Below, in pieces: positions 50,323 through 59,477 of a DNA stretch of 64,000 nt (positions within the stretch are counted from its first letter, which is position 1; the number at the start of each line of letters is the position of its first letter). The translations under genes and the position numbers were made by a program. The stretch comes from JBEVJK01 sp963791325. GTDB taxonomy: Bacteria > Pseudomonadota > Alphaproteobacteria > Rhizobiales > Rhizobiaceae. The notes under the pieces were generated by a model. It searched no databases. It was given only the letters and a program-made list of their open reading frames with translations, and was not told where the DNA came from. Location of the stretch: positions 124,001-188,000 of the forward strand of contig CAWBRU010000004.1 in the NCBI GenBank assembly GCA_963791325.1, given 5' to 3'.

Positions 50323-51126
50323 ATGGCAATAGAAAACGCAGTCAGCGCCGACGAGATCAAAGTCGACCGCGCCAAGATGCACATCTCCGATACCGATGTG
50401 GCGATCGACATCATCGGCATGCACAAATGGTACGGCGATTTCCATGTGCTGAAGGACATCAACCTGCACGTGATGCGCGGCGAACGGATCGTCATCTGCG
50501 GGCCGTCGGGGTCCGGCAAGTCGACGATGATCCGCTGCATCAACCGCCTCGAGGAGCACCAGAAGGGAAAGATCATCGTCGACGGCAAGGAATTGACCAA
50601 CGATCTCAAGAAGATCGACGAGGTGCGCCGCGAGGTCGGCATGGTCTTCCAGCACTTCAACCTGTTCCCGCACCTCACCATTCTGGAAAATTGCACTTTG
50701 GCGCCCATCTGGGTGCGCAAGATCCCCAAGAAGCAGGCCGAGGAAACGGCGATGCACTTCCTGCGCCGCGTCAAGATCCCGGAGCAAGCGGCTAAATATC
50801 CTGGCCAATTGTCCGGCGGCCAGCAGCAGCGGGTGGCGATCGCGCGGTCGCTGTGCATGAACCCGCGGATCATGCTGTTCGACGAGCCGACATCGGCGCT
50901 CGATCCGGAGATGATCAAGGAGGTGCTGGAGACCATGGTCGGGCTGGCCGAGGAGGGCATGACCATGCTCTGCGTCACCCATGAGATGGGCTTTGCCCGC
51001 AAGGTGGCCAACCGGGTGATTTTCATGGATCAGGGCCAGATCGTCGAGCAGAACACCCCGGCCGAGTTCTTCGACCATCCCAAGCACGAGCGCACCAAGC
51101 TGTTCCTGAGCCAGATCCTGCACTGA
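50323..51126 (+). CDS. aapP: General L-amino-acid ABC transporter ATPase
   Basis: ATP-hydrolysing subunit of 267 residues. Walker A GPSGSGKST, Q-loop MVFQHFNLFPH, signature LSGGQQQRVAIARSL, Walker B IMLFDEPTSALDP and the switch CVTHEMGFARKVA are all intact. ATG 50323 follows AAAGAGGAA. It is the last gene of aapJQMP and is followed at once by a palindromic element (51128-51169) that may act as the transcript end. Confidence 0.95.
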   Translation: MAIENAVSADEIKVDRAKMHISDTDVAIDIIGMHKWYGDFHVLKDINLHVMRGERIVICGPSGSGKSTMIRCINRLEEHQKGKIIVDGKELTNDLKKIDEVRREVGMVFQHFNLFPHLTILENCTLAPIWVRKIPKKQAEETAMHFLRRVKIPEQAAKYPGQLSGGQQQRVAIARSLCMNPRIMLFDEPTSALDPEMIKEVLETMVGLAEEGMTMLCVTHEMGFARKVANRVIFMDQGQIVEQNTPAEFFDHPKHERTKLFLSQILH

Positions 51127-51127
51127 A

Positions 51128-51169
51128 CAATTCCGGGAGAGCTGGAAACCGGCTCCCCGTCCGGAATTG
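51128..51169 (-). repeat. Dispersed palindromic element, copy 2 (after aapP)
   Basis: Perfect 9-base arms CAATTCCGG and CCGGAATTG, with an inner 7-base stem GAGCTGG / CCGGCTC and an AAA loop. It starts one base after the aapP stop codon. The sequence is a variant of the elements at 23613-23679 and 52456-52525. It may serve as the 3' stabilising or terminating structure for the aap mRNA, though no T-run follows. Confidence 0.7.
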
Positions 51170-51217
51170 CGGAGGCGCGTCGCCAAGACCCTGCCGAAAT
51201 GCGGTTGCTCGATTGCC

Positions 51218-52428
51218 TCAGCTGCCCTCGGGGCGCCATCCGTAGATAGGGTCGAGGTCGGCCGCGAGCCGTGCCGGACCGCGCCGGCGCAGGACCTGGT
51301 CACGGAGCAGCGCAACGGGGCCGCCGGCCCGCCAGGCGAGGTGGTTGAGCGCACCGCGCCTGGCCACCGCGCGCATGCGGAGGCGCCGGCCTGCTTCCCA
51401 ACTCTGCAATGCCGCTTGCTGGTCCCCCTCGGCCCCACCACCACCGAATTGGCCAGCGTCACCGCGTCTTCGATCGCCATTGCGGCGCCCTGGGCGGCAT
51501 ATGGCGTCATGGCATGGGCGGCATCGCCGATCAGCGCCAGCCGGCCGCCGATCACCCAGGGCGCGCGCGGATCGATGGTGTGAACCGGCCAGCGCGACCA
51601 GGGTTGAGCCTCCTCGACCAGCGCCCGCAGCGCCGGCGCGGCGCCGGCCAGGGCGCCCACCAGGCCGGCATGCCCCCGTTCGGCCGCCCAGCCTTCATCT
51701 TCGCGGTCTCCGTCGGTGACGGCGACCAGGTTGAACGCTGCGCCGCCACGGATCGGATAGGCCACCAGGTGGGCGCCGGGATGCAGGAAGGCGCTGACCC
51801 GGCCTTCGCCGCCGAGCCCGGCGAGCCGTTCACCCCCGGGACTGGCCGCCGCCAACGTGGCACGCCAGGCCAGCGCGCCGGAAAACCGGCTGCGCGGGAG
51901 GCCGAGCGCCGCCCGCGTCCGCGACCACACGCCGTCGGCGGCGATGGCGAGACCGCCGCGGGTCGCGGCCTGGCCGGGCCCTTCCAGCTGCAAGGCGACG
52001 CTGCCGTCCGCTGCGCCGAGCTCGAAACCACGCACCTCAACTCCGCGACGCACGGCAATGCGTGCGGCCGCGGCCGCATCCTCGAGCGCGGCATGAAGGT
52101 CGGCGCGATGGACGACCAGATAGGGCGCGCCCCACCGCCGCTCGGCTTCAGCACCGAGCGGGACGGCGGCGAGGACGGCCAGGTCTCGGGCCCGTTTTAG
52201 CGTCACGTCCCGCGGCCGGACGGCGCGGTCTGCCAACCGCGCCAGCACGCCCAGCTCTTCGAGCAGCCGCGTCGCGTTGGGGGACAATTGTACCCCGGCG
52301 CCGGCCGGCTCGGGCTCTTCGCTGCGCTCGAACAGCGCAACCTCGACGCCATGGCGGGCGAAGGCAAGGGCCGCAGTCAATCCGGCGATGCCGCCGCCGG
52401 CGATCAGGACGGGCAGCCGCGATGACAT
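51218..52428 (-). pseudogene. FAD-dependent aromatic monooxygenase (salicylate hydroxylase-like), frameshifted at about 51433-51436
   Basis: A flavoprotein monooxygenase of about 403 residues if repaired. The first frame from ATG 52428 has the FAD-binding LIAGGGIAGLTAALAFARHG, GVQLSPNATRLLEELGV, the DG motif AADGVWSRTR and the second FAD motif LIGDAAHAMTPYAAQGA. After LANSVVVG the correct continuation (EGDQQAALQSWEAGRRLRMR ... YGWRPEGS) is in another frame and ends at 51218. One extra G in the GGGG run at 51433-51436 (C on the plus strand) restores it; without it the frame runs on across aapP in antisense. The substrate is probably an aromatic acid by family. It is a single gene. Confidence 0.85.
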
Positions 52429-52455
52429 GACGGCAGGCGCTCCCGGCCTGGGCTC

Positions 52456-52525
52456 GAGCAATTCCGGAAGACGCGGAACTCGGTTCTCCGTTCGGACTTG
52501 CGGAAAAGCAATGGCTTAGAGCGGG
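52456..52525 (-). repeat. Dispersed palindromic element, copy 3
   Basis: A 70-base element matching the reverse complement of the one at 23613-23679, including the flanking CCGCTCTAAGCC and the core CGGAGAACCG ... CCGGAATTGCTC. It lies between the monooxygenase and zinc-finger genes and merges with the inverted repeat at 52519-52555. Confidence 0.7.
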
Positions 52526-52555
52526 TCAGCGATGCGAAAAAGCGCTGAACCGCTC
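52519..52555. repeat. Inverted repeat downstream of the zinc-finger gene
   Basis: Arms GAGCGGGTCAGCG and CGCTGAACCGCTC pair at 12 of 13 positions around an 11-base loop. It follows the stop of the minus-strand zinc-finger gene by 27 bases and may end its transcript. It abuts copy 3 of the dispersed element, giving a mosaic structure. Confidence 0.55.
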
Positions 52556-52582
52556 GAGGCGCGCCAGCGGCGACCCGCGGCC

Positions 52583-52831
52583 TCAGGCGACGGCCCGGCC
52601 GGCATAGAGGCAGCCCTCCGGGCGGGTTTCGCCGGGGCCGAGCGCGGCGTTGAAGCGGAACAGCGTCGAGCAGTAAGGACAGACCTTTTCGCGGTCGCTG
52701 CCCATGTCCAGGAACACGTGCGGATGATCGAAGGGCGGGCTGGCGCCGACGCACATGAATTCCTTGACGCCGATATCGATCGCCGGATGACCGGCATCGT
52801 TCTGGAAATGTGGTATGGTGTTCCCGGCCAT
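52583..52831 (-). CDS. CHCC-type zinc-finger protein (NDUFS6-like)
   Basis: An 82-residue protein with the zf-CHCC pattern: FMCVGASPPFDHPHVFLDMG then VCPYCSTLF, giving Cys27, His36 or His38, Cys51 and Cys54 as the zinc ligands. The mitochondrial homologue is the 13-kDa accessory subunit of respiratory complex I, and alphaproteobacteria carry this small relative. ATG 52831 is chosen (MAGNTIPHF). It is divergent from ppk with 111 bases between. A role in complex I assembly is inferred from the family. Confidence 0.88.
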   Translation of the reverse strand: MAGNTIPHFQNDAGHPAIDIGVKEFMCVGASPPFDHPHVFLDMGSDREKVCPYCSTLFRFNAALGPGETRPEGCLYAGRAVA

Positions 52832-52942
52832 CGTCGTCTCCCGCAAGCACCCGACCCGATCGCTGCAAGAGCGTTAGACCGATAGCTGATAAGTTTGCAA
52901 GCGATGTGATATCAAACTGTCGCAAAACCCTGCGAGGACGAG

Positions 52943-55198
52943 ATGACGGACCGCGAGCCGTTGGCGATTTTGGTGCGTAGCGAAGGTGAGGCGATGAACG
53001 AGCTGAAGCCAGTCAAGAAGGAGTTCGTCAGCGGCTCCCAGACCGAGTTGGTGGTCGGCAATCCGGACCGCTTCGTCAACCGCGAGTTCTCCTGGCTGCA
53101 GTTCAACCGCCGCGTGCTGGAGGAATCGCAGAACCCGCACCATCCGCTGCTCGAACGGGTGCGCTTCCTGTCGATCTCGGCGGCCAATCTCGATGAATTC
53201 TTCATGGTGCGGGTCGCCGGCCTTGCCGGCCAGATCCGCGAGGGCATCGCCATCAAGAGTCCCGATGGGCGCACGCCCGAGCAGCAGCTCGAGCAGCTGC
53301 TGGTCGAGGTCGAGCGGCTGCAGGAAGACCAGCAGAAGAGCCTTTCGGCCCTCGCCGACCTGTTGAAGAAGGAGGGCATCGAGAACATTCGCCCCGACGG
53401 GCTGGCCCGCGAGGAGAAGAGCTGGCTCGAGGAACACTTCATGGAAGCGGTGTTCCCGGTGATGACGCCGCTCTCCATCGACCCGGCCCACCCGTTTCCA
53501 TTCATTCCGAACCTCGGCTTCTCGATCGCGCTGCAGCTCCGCAATCTGAAGAACGGCAAGGAGATGACCGCGCTTTTGAGGTTGCCCGTGGCGCTGCGGC
53601 GCTTCATCCGGCTGCCCGACCGCAAGAACATCGTCCGCTTCATCCGCCTCGAAGACACCGTCGGCCTGTTCATCGGCAAGCTCTTTCCCGGCTACGAGGT
53701 GAAGGGGTCGGGCACCTTCCGGATCATTCGCGACTCCGACATCGAGGTCGAGGAAGAGGCCGAGGATCTCGTCCGGCTGTTTGAGACGGCGCTGAAGCGA
53801 CGGCGCCGCGGGTCGGTGATCCGGATCGAGTTCGACAGCGAAATGCCTGCTGCGCTGCGCGACTTCGTCGCCGGCGAGCTCGGCGTCTCGGCCTCGCGCA
53901 TCAGCGTTCTGCGCGGCCCGTTGGCCGTCAACCAGATCTCCGAGGTGGTGGTCCTGCCGCGCGACGATCTCAAGTTTCCGCCTTACAATCCGCGCTTCCC
54001 CGAGCGGATCCGGGACCATGGCGGGGATTGCTTCGCGGCGCTGCGGGAGAAGGACATCGTCGTCCATCACCCCTATGAGTCGTTCGACGTCGTCGTCCAG
54101 TTCCTCCGCCAGGCCGCGATCGATCCGGAGGTTGTGGCGATCAAGCAGACGCTCTACCGCACCTCCAATGACAGCCCGATCGTGCGCGCGCTGATCGATG
54201 CGGCCGAAGCCGGCAAGTCGGTGACCGCGCTGGTCGAGCTCAAGGCGCGCTTTGACGAGGAGGCCAATATCCGCTGGGCCCGCGACCTTGAGCGGGCCGG
54301 CGTGCAAGTCGTGTTCGGCTTCCTGGAGCTCAAGACCCACGCCAAGATGTCGCTCGTCGTGCGCCGCGAGGACGGCAAGATGCGCAACTATGTGCACCTC
54401 GGCACCGGCAACTACCACCCGATCACCGCGCGCATCTACACCGACCTGTCCTACTTCACCACCGACCCGGCGATCGCCCGAGATATCGCGCAGGTGTTCA
54501 ATTTCATCACCGGCTATGCCGAGCCCGCCGAGGAGATGCGCATCGCGATCTCGCCATTCACGCTGCGCAATCGCCTGCTCGATCACATCGCCGGCGAGGT
54601 CGCCCATTTCCGGGCGGGCCGGCCGGCGCGCATCTGGATGAAAATGAATGCGCTGGTCGATCCGATCGTCATCGATGCGCTCTACGAGGCGAGCCGCGCC
54701 GGCGTCGAGATCGACCTCGTGGTGCGCGGCATCTGCTGCCTGCGGCCGCAGGTCCCCGGCCTGTCGGACAATATTCGGGTCAAGTCGATCGTCGGCCGGT
54801 TCCTGGAGCACAGCCGCATCTATTGCTTTGGCAACGGTCACGGCCTGCCGTCCGACGGGGCGCTGGTTTACATCTCCTCGGCCGACATCATGCCCCGCAA
54901 CCTCGACCGCCGCGTCGAGACCATGGTGCCGATCACCAATCCGACCGTGCATGAGCAGGTGCTTGGCCAGATCATGCTCGGCAACATCATGGACAATCAG
55001 CAGAGCTTCGAAGTACTGGCGGACGGCACCTCGCGGCGCGTGGTGCCGGACGAGGGCGAGGAGCCGTTCAACGCGCAGGAATATTTCATGACCAATCCGA
55101 GCCTGTCGGGTCGGGGCGACGCGCTGAAATCACACGCGCCGAAGCGCATTGCGCAATTCAAGCGGCAGCGACGAGCCAGCGTAGCCCCCACCGCATGA
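52943..55198 (+). CDS. ppk: Polyphosphate kinase 1
   Basis: Makes polyphosphate from ATP, reversibly. Length is 751 residues, slightly long from an N-terminal extension before RFVNREFSWLQFNRRVLEES. Family motifs are intact: DNLDEFF-like AANLDEFFMVRVAG, the phosphorylated histidine His466 in LKTHAKMSLVVRR, YVHLGTGNYHPITARIYTD and SADIMPRNLDRRVE. ATG 52943 has a CGAGGACG site. The stop overlaps the ppx start (ATGA), so synthesis and breakdown enzymes are coupled in one transcript. Confidence 0.96.
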   Translation: MTDREPLAILVRSEGEAMNELKPVKKEFVSGSQTELVVGNPDRFVNREFSWLQFNRRVLEESQNPHHPLLERVRFLSISAANLDEFFMVRVAGLAGQIREGIAIKSPDGRTPEQQLEQLLVEVERLQEDQQKSLSALADLLKKEGIENIRPDGLAREEKSWLEEHFMEAVFPVMTPLSIDPAHPFPFIPNLGFSIALQLRNLKNGKEMTALLRLPVALRRFIRLPDRKNIVRFIRLEDTVGLFIGKLFPGYEVKGSGTFRIIRDSDIEVEEEAEDLVRLFETALKRRRRGSVIRIEFDSEMPAALRDFVAGELGVSASRISVLRGPLAVNQISEVVVLPRDDLKFPPYNPRFPERIRDHGGDCFAALREKDIVVHHPYESFDVVVQFLRQAAIDPEVVAIKQTLYRTSNDSPIVRALIDAAEAGKSVTALVELKARFDEEANIRWARDLERAGVQVVFGFLELKTHAKMSLVVRREDGKMRNYVHLGTGNYHPITARIYTDLSYFTTDPAIARDIAQVFNFITGYAEPAEEMRIAISPFTLRNRLLDHIAGEVAHFRAGRPARIWMKMNALVDPIVIDALYEASRAGVEIDLVVRGICCLRPQVPGLSDNIRVKSIVGRFLEHSRIYCFGNGHGLPSDGALVYISSADIMPRNLDRRVETMVPITNPTVHEQVLGQIMLGNIMDNQQSFEVLADGTSRRVVPDEGEEPFNAQEYFMTNPSLSGRGDALKSHAPKRIAQFKRQRRASVAPTA

Positions 55199-56709
55199 TC
55201 GCAAACTCACAGGGCCGGCTTCAGGACCGCCGGCCGCTGTCCATCATCGACATCGGCTCGAACTCCATCCGGCTGGTGGTCTATGAAGGCATTGCCCGCT
55301 CGCCGACCATCCTGTTCAACGAGAAGCTGCTGGCGGGTCTTGGACGCGGTCTGGCCACCACGGGCCAGCTCGACCCCGAGGCGGTGCAGCGCGCCGTTGC
55401 CGAGCTCAAGCGCTTCCGTGCCCTGTCGGACCAGGCTGGCGCGGAGACGCTTTATGTGATCGCCACCGCCGCTGCACGCGAGGCCGCCAACGGGCCTGAA
55501 TTCATCCGCCGGGCCGAGGACATCCTGGCCGCCCCGATCCGCGTCCTGACCGGCCGCGAAGAGGCTTATTACTCCGCCTTGGGGATCATTTCGGGCTTCC
55601 ATCCGGCCGATGGCATTGCCGGCGACCTCGGCGGCGGCAGCCTCGAGCTGGTCGATGTCCGCGGCGAAACCATCGGCGACGGCATCACGCTGCCGCTCGG
55701 CGGCCTACGGCTGGAGGACATGAGCAGGAGCTCGCTGATCGAGGCCGCCCGGATCGCCAAGCGCGAGATCGGACGCGCCAAGCTGCTCAAGGGGGGCGAG
55801 GGACGGGCCTTCTACTGCGTCGGCGGAACATGGCGCAACCTGGCCCGGCTGCACATGAGCGCCGTCAACTATCCACTGACGGTGATGCACCATTACGAGT
55901 TCGACGTCGACAGCGCGGCGCCGTTCCTGCGCCAGGTCGCCCGCGGCGACATCGACGGCATCAGGGGCAATGAACGCGTGTCCAAGAACCGCCGCACGCT
56001 GCTGCCGCTCGGCGCCACCGTGCTCAACGAGATCGTCGCGGTGATGCGCCCGTCCAAGATCGTGGTGTCGGCTCTCGGGGTGCGGGAAGGCTTCCTCTAC
56101 GCGCTGTTGTCCCCGGAGGCGCGCGCGGCCGATCCATTGATCTCGGCGGCCGAGGAGCTTGCCCTGCTGCGCGCCCGCTCGGTGACTCACGCCCAGGAAC
56201 TCGCCAAGTGGACAGGTGAAACCTTCGCCGCCTTCAATATCCCCGAGACCGACGACGAGGCGCGCTATCGGGAAGCGGCGTGCCTGCTTGCCGATATCGG
56301 CTGGCGCGCCCATCCCGATTATCGCGGCATCCAGTCCCTGAACATCATCGCCCATGCCTCGTTCATCGGCGTCGATCATCCGGGCCGCGCCTTCCTCGCG
56401 CTGACCAACATGTTCCGCCATGAGGGCGTATTCGACGATACGATCGCGCCGGAAATCCGCACCCTGGCCACCCCGCGCTACCTGGAGCGTGCACGGCTGC
56501 TTGGCGCGCTGATGCGCGTCGTCTATGTGCTGTCGGCTTCGATGCCCGGCGTGATCCCCAGGCTGCGCTGGCGCGCGCAGCCCGACGGCGGCCTGACGCT
56601 GATCATCCCGCGCTCGCTTGCAGCTCTCGAGGGCGAACGCCCGGCAGGCCGGCTGGCGCAGCTCGCCAGGATCGTCGGCCGCAATCTCACCTTGGCGATC
56701 GGCGATTGA
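55195..56709 (+). CDS. ppx: Exopolyphosphatase (Ppx/GppA family)
   Basis: A 504-residue enzyme that removes terminal phosphate from polyphosphate (or pppGpp). It has the actin-like ATPase fold: IIDIGSNSIRLVVYEG at about residue 18, ATAAAREAANG, LTGREEAYYSALG and GDLGGGSLELVDV. The C-terminal 200 residues form the HD-like helical domain common in alphaproteobacterial Ppx. ATG 55195 overlaps the ppk stop by 4 bases. It converges on rnd 19 bases downstream. Confidence 0.94.
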   Translation: MIANSQGRLQDRRPLSIIDIGSNSIRLVVYEGIARSPTILFNEKLLAGLGRGLATTGQLDPEAVQRAVAELKRFRALSDQAGAETLYVIATAAAREAANGPEFIRRAEDILAAPIRVLTGREEAYYSALGIISGFHPADGIAGDLGGGSLELVDVRGETIGDGITLPLGGLRLEDMSRSSLIEAARIAKREIGRAKLLKGGEGRAFYCVGGTWRNLARLHMSAVNYPLTVMHHYEFDVDSAAPFLRQVARGDIDGIRGNERVSKNRRTLLPLGATVLNEIVAVMRPSKIVVSALGVREGFLYALLSPEARAADPLISAAEELALLRARSVTHAQELAKWTGETFAAFNIPETDDEARYREAACLLADIGWRAHPDYRGIQSLNIIAHASFIGVDHPGRAFLALTNMFRHEGVFDDTIAPEIRTLATPRYLERARLLGALMRVVYVLSASMPGVIPRLRWRAQPDGGLTLIIPRSLAALEGERPAGRLAQLARIVGRNLTLAIGD

Positions 56710-56728
56710 CGACGCTTCGCGTCCGCGC

Positions 56729-57901
56729 TCAGGCCTCGATGTTCTCGGCTGGCGTGTCGAAAACCGTGATCCTGCGGCGGGCGAATGTGAGCGCGATCTC
56801 GCCGCGGACCAGCTGCAGGGCGCGGTCGCCGAACACCTCCCGCCGCCAGCCATGCAGCGCCGGCACGTCGGCGGACTCGCCGTCCGAGGCAAGCCGGTCG
56901 ATGTCCTCGCTGGAGGCGAGCACCTTGGCCGCCACCCCTTCCTGCTCGGCGACCATCTTGAGCAGCACCTTGAGCAGTTCGGCTGCCGCGCTCGAGCCCT
57001 CCTGCAGCTGCGGCAGCCGCGGCATCTTCGGCAGATCTTCCTTGGGCACGTCGAGCGCCGCGTTGACCACCCCGACCAGCATCCCGGCCGTAGCCGACCG
57101 CTCCCAGCCTCTCGGCGTCGTGCGCAAGCGGCCGAGCTGGGCGGCGTCGCGCGGCTGCTGCTGGGCGATCTCGTAAATGGCATCGTCCTTGAGCACGCGG
57201 CCGCGCGGGATGTTGCGCTCGCGCGCTTCGCGTTCGCGCCAGGCGGCCACGGCCTGAACCACCGCAAGCTCCTGCGGCTTGCGGAGCCGGAGCTTCAGCC
57301 GCTTCCAGGCATCCTCCGGATGCGGATCGTAGGTCTGGCGCGAGGTCAGCACGTCCATTTCCTCGTTCAGCCAATGGGCGCGGTTCTCCCGCTCCAGCTC
57401 GGCCTTCAGGTGAAGGTAGACCTCGATCAAATGGGTCACGTCGGCGACGGCATATTCGAGTTGCTTGTCCGACAGCGGCCGATGCCGCCAATCGGTGAAC
57501 CGCGACGACTTGTCGAGGCGCACTCCGGTTACCTTCTGCACCAGCTGATCGTAGGAGACGCTGTCGCCGAAGCCGCAGACCATCGCCGCGATCTGGGTGT
57601 CGAACACCGGATGCGGGATCAGCTCGCCGAGATGGAAGATGATCTCGATGTCCTGGCGGGCGGCATGGAAGACCTTGGTCACCGCTTCGTCCGCCATCAA
57701 ACGGAAGAACGGCTTCAGGTCGAGGTCCGGCGCGAGCGGATCGACCAGCGCCATCACCCCGGGCGCAGCCATCTGAATGAGGCAGAGTTCCGGCCAGAAC
57801 GTCGTTTCGCGAATGAACTCGGTATCGACGGTGACGAATTCGGACTTGGTAAGCGCCTGGACCGCTTGTTCCAGCTCGCTTGTGGACGTGATCAGATGCA
57901 T
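56729..57901 (-). CDS. rnd: Ribonuclease D
   Basis: 3'-5' exoribonuclease for tRNA and other stable RNA maturation, 390 residues. The DEDD residues are visible in FVTVDTEFIRE (Exo I), FHAARQDIEIIF (Exo II) and YAVADVTHLIEVY (Exo III). The HRDC domain follows at about 210-290 (RLKLRLRKPQELAVVQAVAAWRE). Length and order are normal. Gene order ppk - ppx, then rnd and aspS, is a conserved alphaproteobacterial block. Confidence 0.95.
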   Translation of the reverse strand: MHLITSTSELEQAVQALTKSEFVTVDTEFIRETTFWPELCLIQMAAPGVMALVDPLAPDLDLKPFFRLMADEAVTKVFHAARQDIEIIFHLGELIPHPVFDTQIAAMVCGFGDSVSYDQLVQKVTGVRLDKSSRFTDWRHRPLSDKQLEYAVADVTHLIEVYLHLKAELERENRAHWLNEEMDVLTSRQTYDPHPEDAWKRLKLRLRKPQELAVVQAVAAWREREARERNIPRGRVLKDDAIYEIAQQQPRDAAQLGRLRTTPRGWERSATAGMLVGVVNAALDVPKEDLPKMPRLPQLQEGSSAAAELLKVLLKMVAEQEGVAAKVLASSEDIDRLASDGESADVPALHGWRREVFGDRALQLVRGEIALTFARRRITVFDTPAENIEA

Positions 57902-57975
57902 GTCGCCTCTTTAGGCAAGGATTGGCGCTTTGTCTCCCCCCGCAGATGCGTTCCGTCAAGCGGCGGTCCGGTTGT

Positions 57976-59223
57976 TCACCGCCGCCTGCGGGACCTGTCG
58001 TCCTCGCCGGTGCGGCGGGCGAGCCGCGAGAAGATGGTCGAGGTCCTGAGCAAGTAAGTGAAGCGGCCGCGCTCGCCCGCCGGGACGCTGCCGCGCGCAC
58101 GCATGCGGTAGACCGTGATCAGGATGAAAGCGGCATAGACGGCCGCCGAGAAGCCGAACAGCGCCTGCGGCCCGAACGTCTCCATCATCGAGGATGCCGC
58201 AAACGGGCCGGCAATCGCACCGAAGGAATAGAACAGCATCAGCGCCGCGTTGATGACGACGAACTCGCCCTGGCCGGCGCGGTCGTTGGCGTGCGCTGCC
58301 GAGAGCGAGAACAGCGGCATGGCGAAACAGCCGAACACGAACACGATGACGAAGTTGGTCAACGCATCGCTGCCGGCGAGGAACACCAGCGCCAGCGCAC
58401 ACAGCATGGCGCAGAAGGTCGAGATCAGCAGCACCATGCGCCGGTCCCAGCGGTCCGACAGCGCCCCGAGCGGATATTGAATCAGCGCCCCACCGATGAT
58501 GCCGACGCTGACAAACGTAACCACATCGGCGACCGACATGCCGATCTCCTCGGCATAGACCGGGCTCAGGGTGCGGAACGCGCTGTTGGTGAGGCCGACG
58601 GCGATGCAGCCGATCGAGCCGAGCGGCGAGATCCGCCAGACTCGCGCCAAGTCGAGCTTGACCTCCTCCGGCGGCGCCGGATTGGAGCGGTCGCCGAGCG
58701 ACACCGGCACCAGCGACAAGGTGATCATGATCGACATCACCGCGAAGATATCGAAGCCCTGGGTGCCGATGACCGGGATCATGAACTGCGCCCCGGTGAC
58801 GGAGCTGATGTCGATGATCCGGTAGAAGGCGAGCACCCGCGCCCGGTCCCGGTTGGCGACGCCGGAATTGAGCCAGCTCTCCATGATGGTGAACAGGCCG
58901 GCGAAGCAGAAGCCGCCGGCAAAGCGCACCGCCGACCACATGATCGGGTCGATGACCAGCACCAGAAGCAGCGTGCCGGCCGAGGCGATTGCCGCCAGCG
59001 CCGCGAAGGCGCGGACATGGCCGACCGCCTTCATGATCCGGGTAATGGCGATGCAGCCGATCAGGAAACCGCCGAAATACGCCGTGCCGATAAAGCCGAT
59101 CAGCGCCGGCGAGAAGCCTTCCTGGGCGCCGCGCAGCGCGATCAGCGTGCCCTGCATGCCATTGCCGCCGAGCAGAATGCCGGCAGCGATGAGCAGCGGA
59201 ACGAGCGGGCGGATCGACGACAT
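57976..59223 (-). CDS. MFS transporter (YcaD-like)
   Basis: A 12-TM major facilitator protein of 415 residues. Seen: LLLGGNGMQGTLIALRGAQEG in helix 1-2, GFIGTAYFGGFLIGC, WLNSGVANRDRARVLAFYRI and the YPLGALSDRWDRR loop between helices 8 and 9. ATG 59223 (MSSIRPLVPLL) is preferred because the upstream 47 residues in the frame lack membrane or family features. It lies between rnd and aspS, divergent from aspS by 254 bases in which nothing else was identified. The substrate is unknown. Confidence 0.9.
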   Translation of the reverse strand: MSSIRPLVPLLIAAGILLGGNGMQGTLIALRGAQEGFSPALIGFIGTAYFGGFLIGCIAITRIMKAVGHVRAFAALAAIASAGTLLLVLVIDPIMWSAVRFAGGFCFAGLFTIMESWLNSGVANRDRARVLAFYRIIDISSVTGAQFMIPVIGTQGFDIFAVMSIMITLSLVPVSLGDRSNPAPPEEVKLDLARVWRISPLGSIGCIAVGLTNSAFRTLSPVYAEEIGMSVADVVTFVSVGIIGGALIQYPLGALSDRWDRRMVLLISTFCAMLCALALVFLAGSDALTNFVIVFVFGCFAMPLFSLSAAHANDRAGQGEFVVINAALMLFYSFGAIAGPFAASSMMETFGPQALFGFSAAVYAAFILITVYRMRARGSVPAGERGRFTYLLRTSTIFSRLARRTGEDDRSRRRR

Positions 59224-59477
59224 CGGCAGGACAGCCGTTTGCGAGATTGCTGGTCTATAGGCCACCACGCGAGTCGGCGCGATGAGCCAGCCGGCGACGA
59301 TCCTGGTCCAATGGCTTTTGGCCAGCGGTGGACCAGAACCATGATCGAGGGTCATCTGGCCCAAGCCCGCGCCTCACCTTGACAAAGCCAAGGGCGCATG
59401 CGCTTTTCCGCGCGAATTTGCGGGCAGGCGCATCCATCCGGCGCCGCCCGCGACAGGACAAGCCCGGAAACCGAGCC

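Noticed and set aside
48431..50329. 632-codon minus-strand frame opposite aapQ/aapM
   Set aside because: Low-complexity shadow sequence; it crosses two real genes.
50236..52461. 741-codon monooxygenase frame running on across aapP
   Set aside because: The last 300 or so codons are antisense to aapP, an effect of the frameshift at about 51433. The real C-terminus ends at 51218 in another frame.
52892..52918. AGTTTG / CAAACT inverted repeat upstream of ppk as a Pho-box or operator
   Set aside because: Arms are only 6 bases, and the sequence does not match the PhoB direct-repeat consensus.
52874..54952. 692-codon minus-strand frame opposite ppk
   Set aside because: Antisense shadow; ppk motifs are intact on the plus strand.
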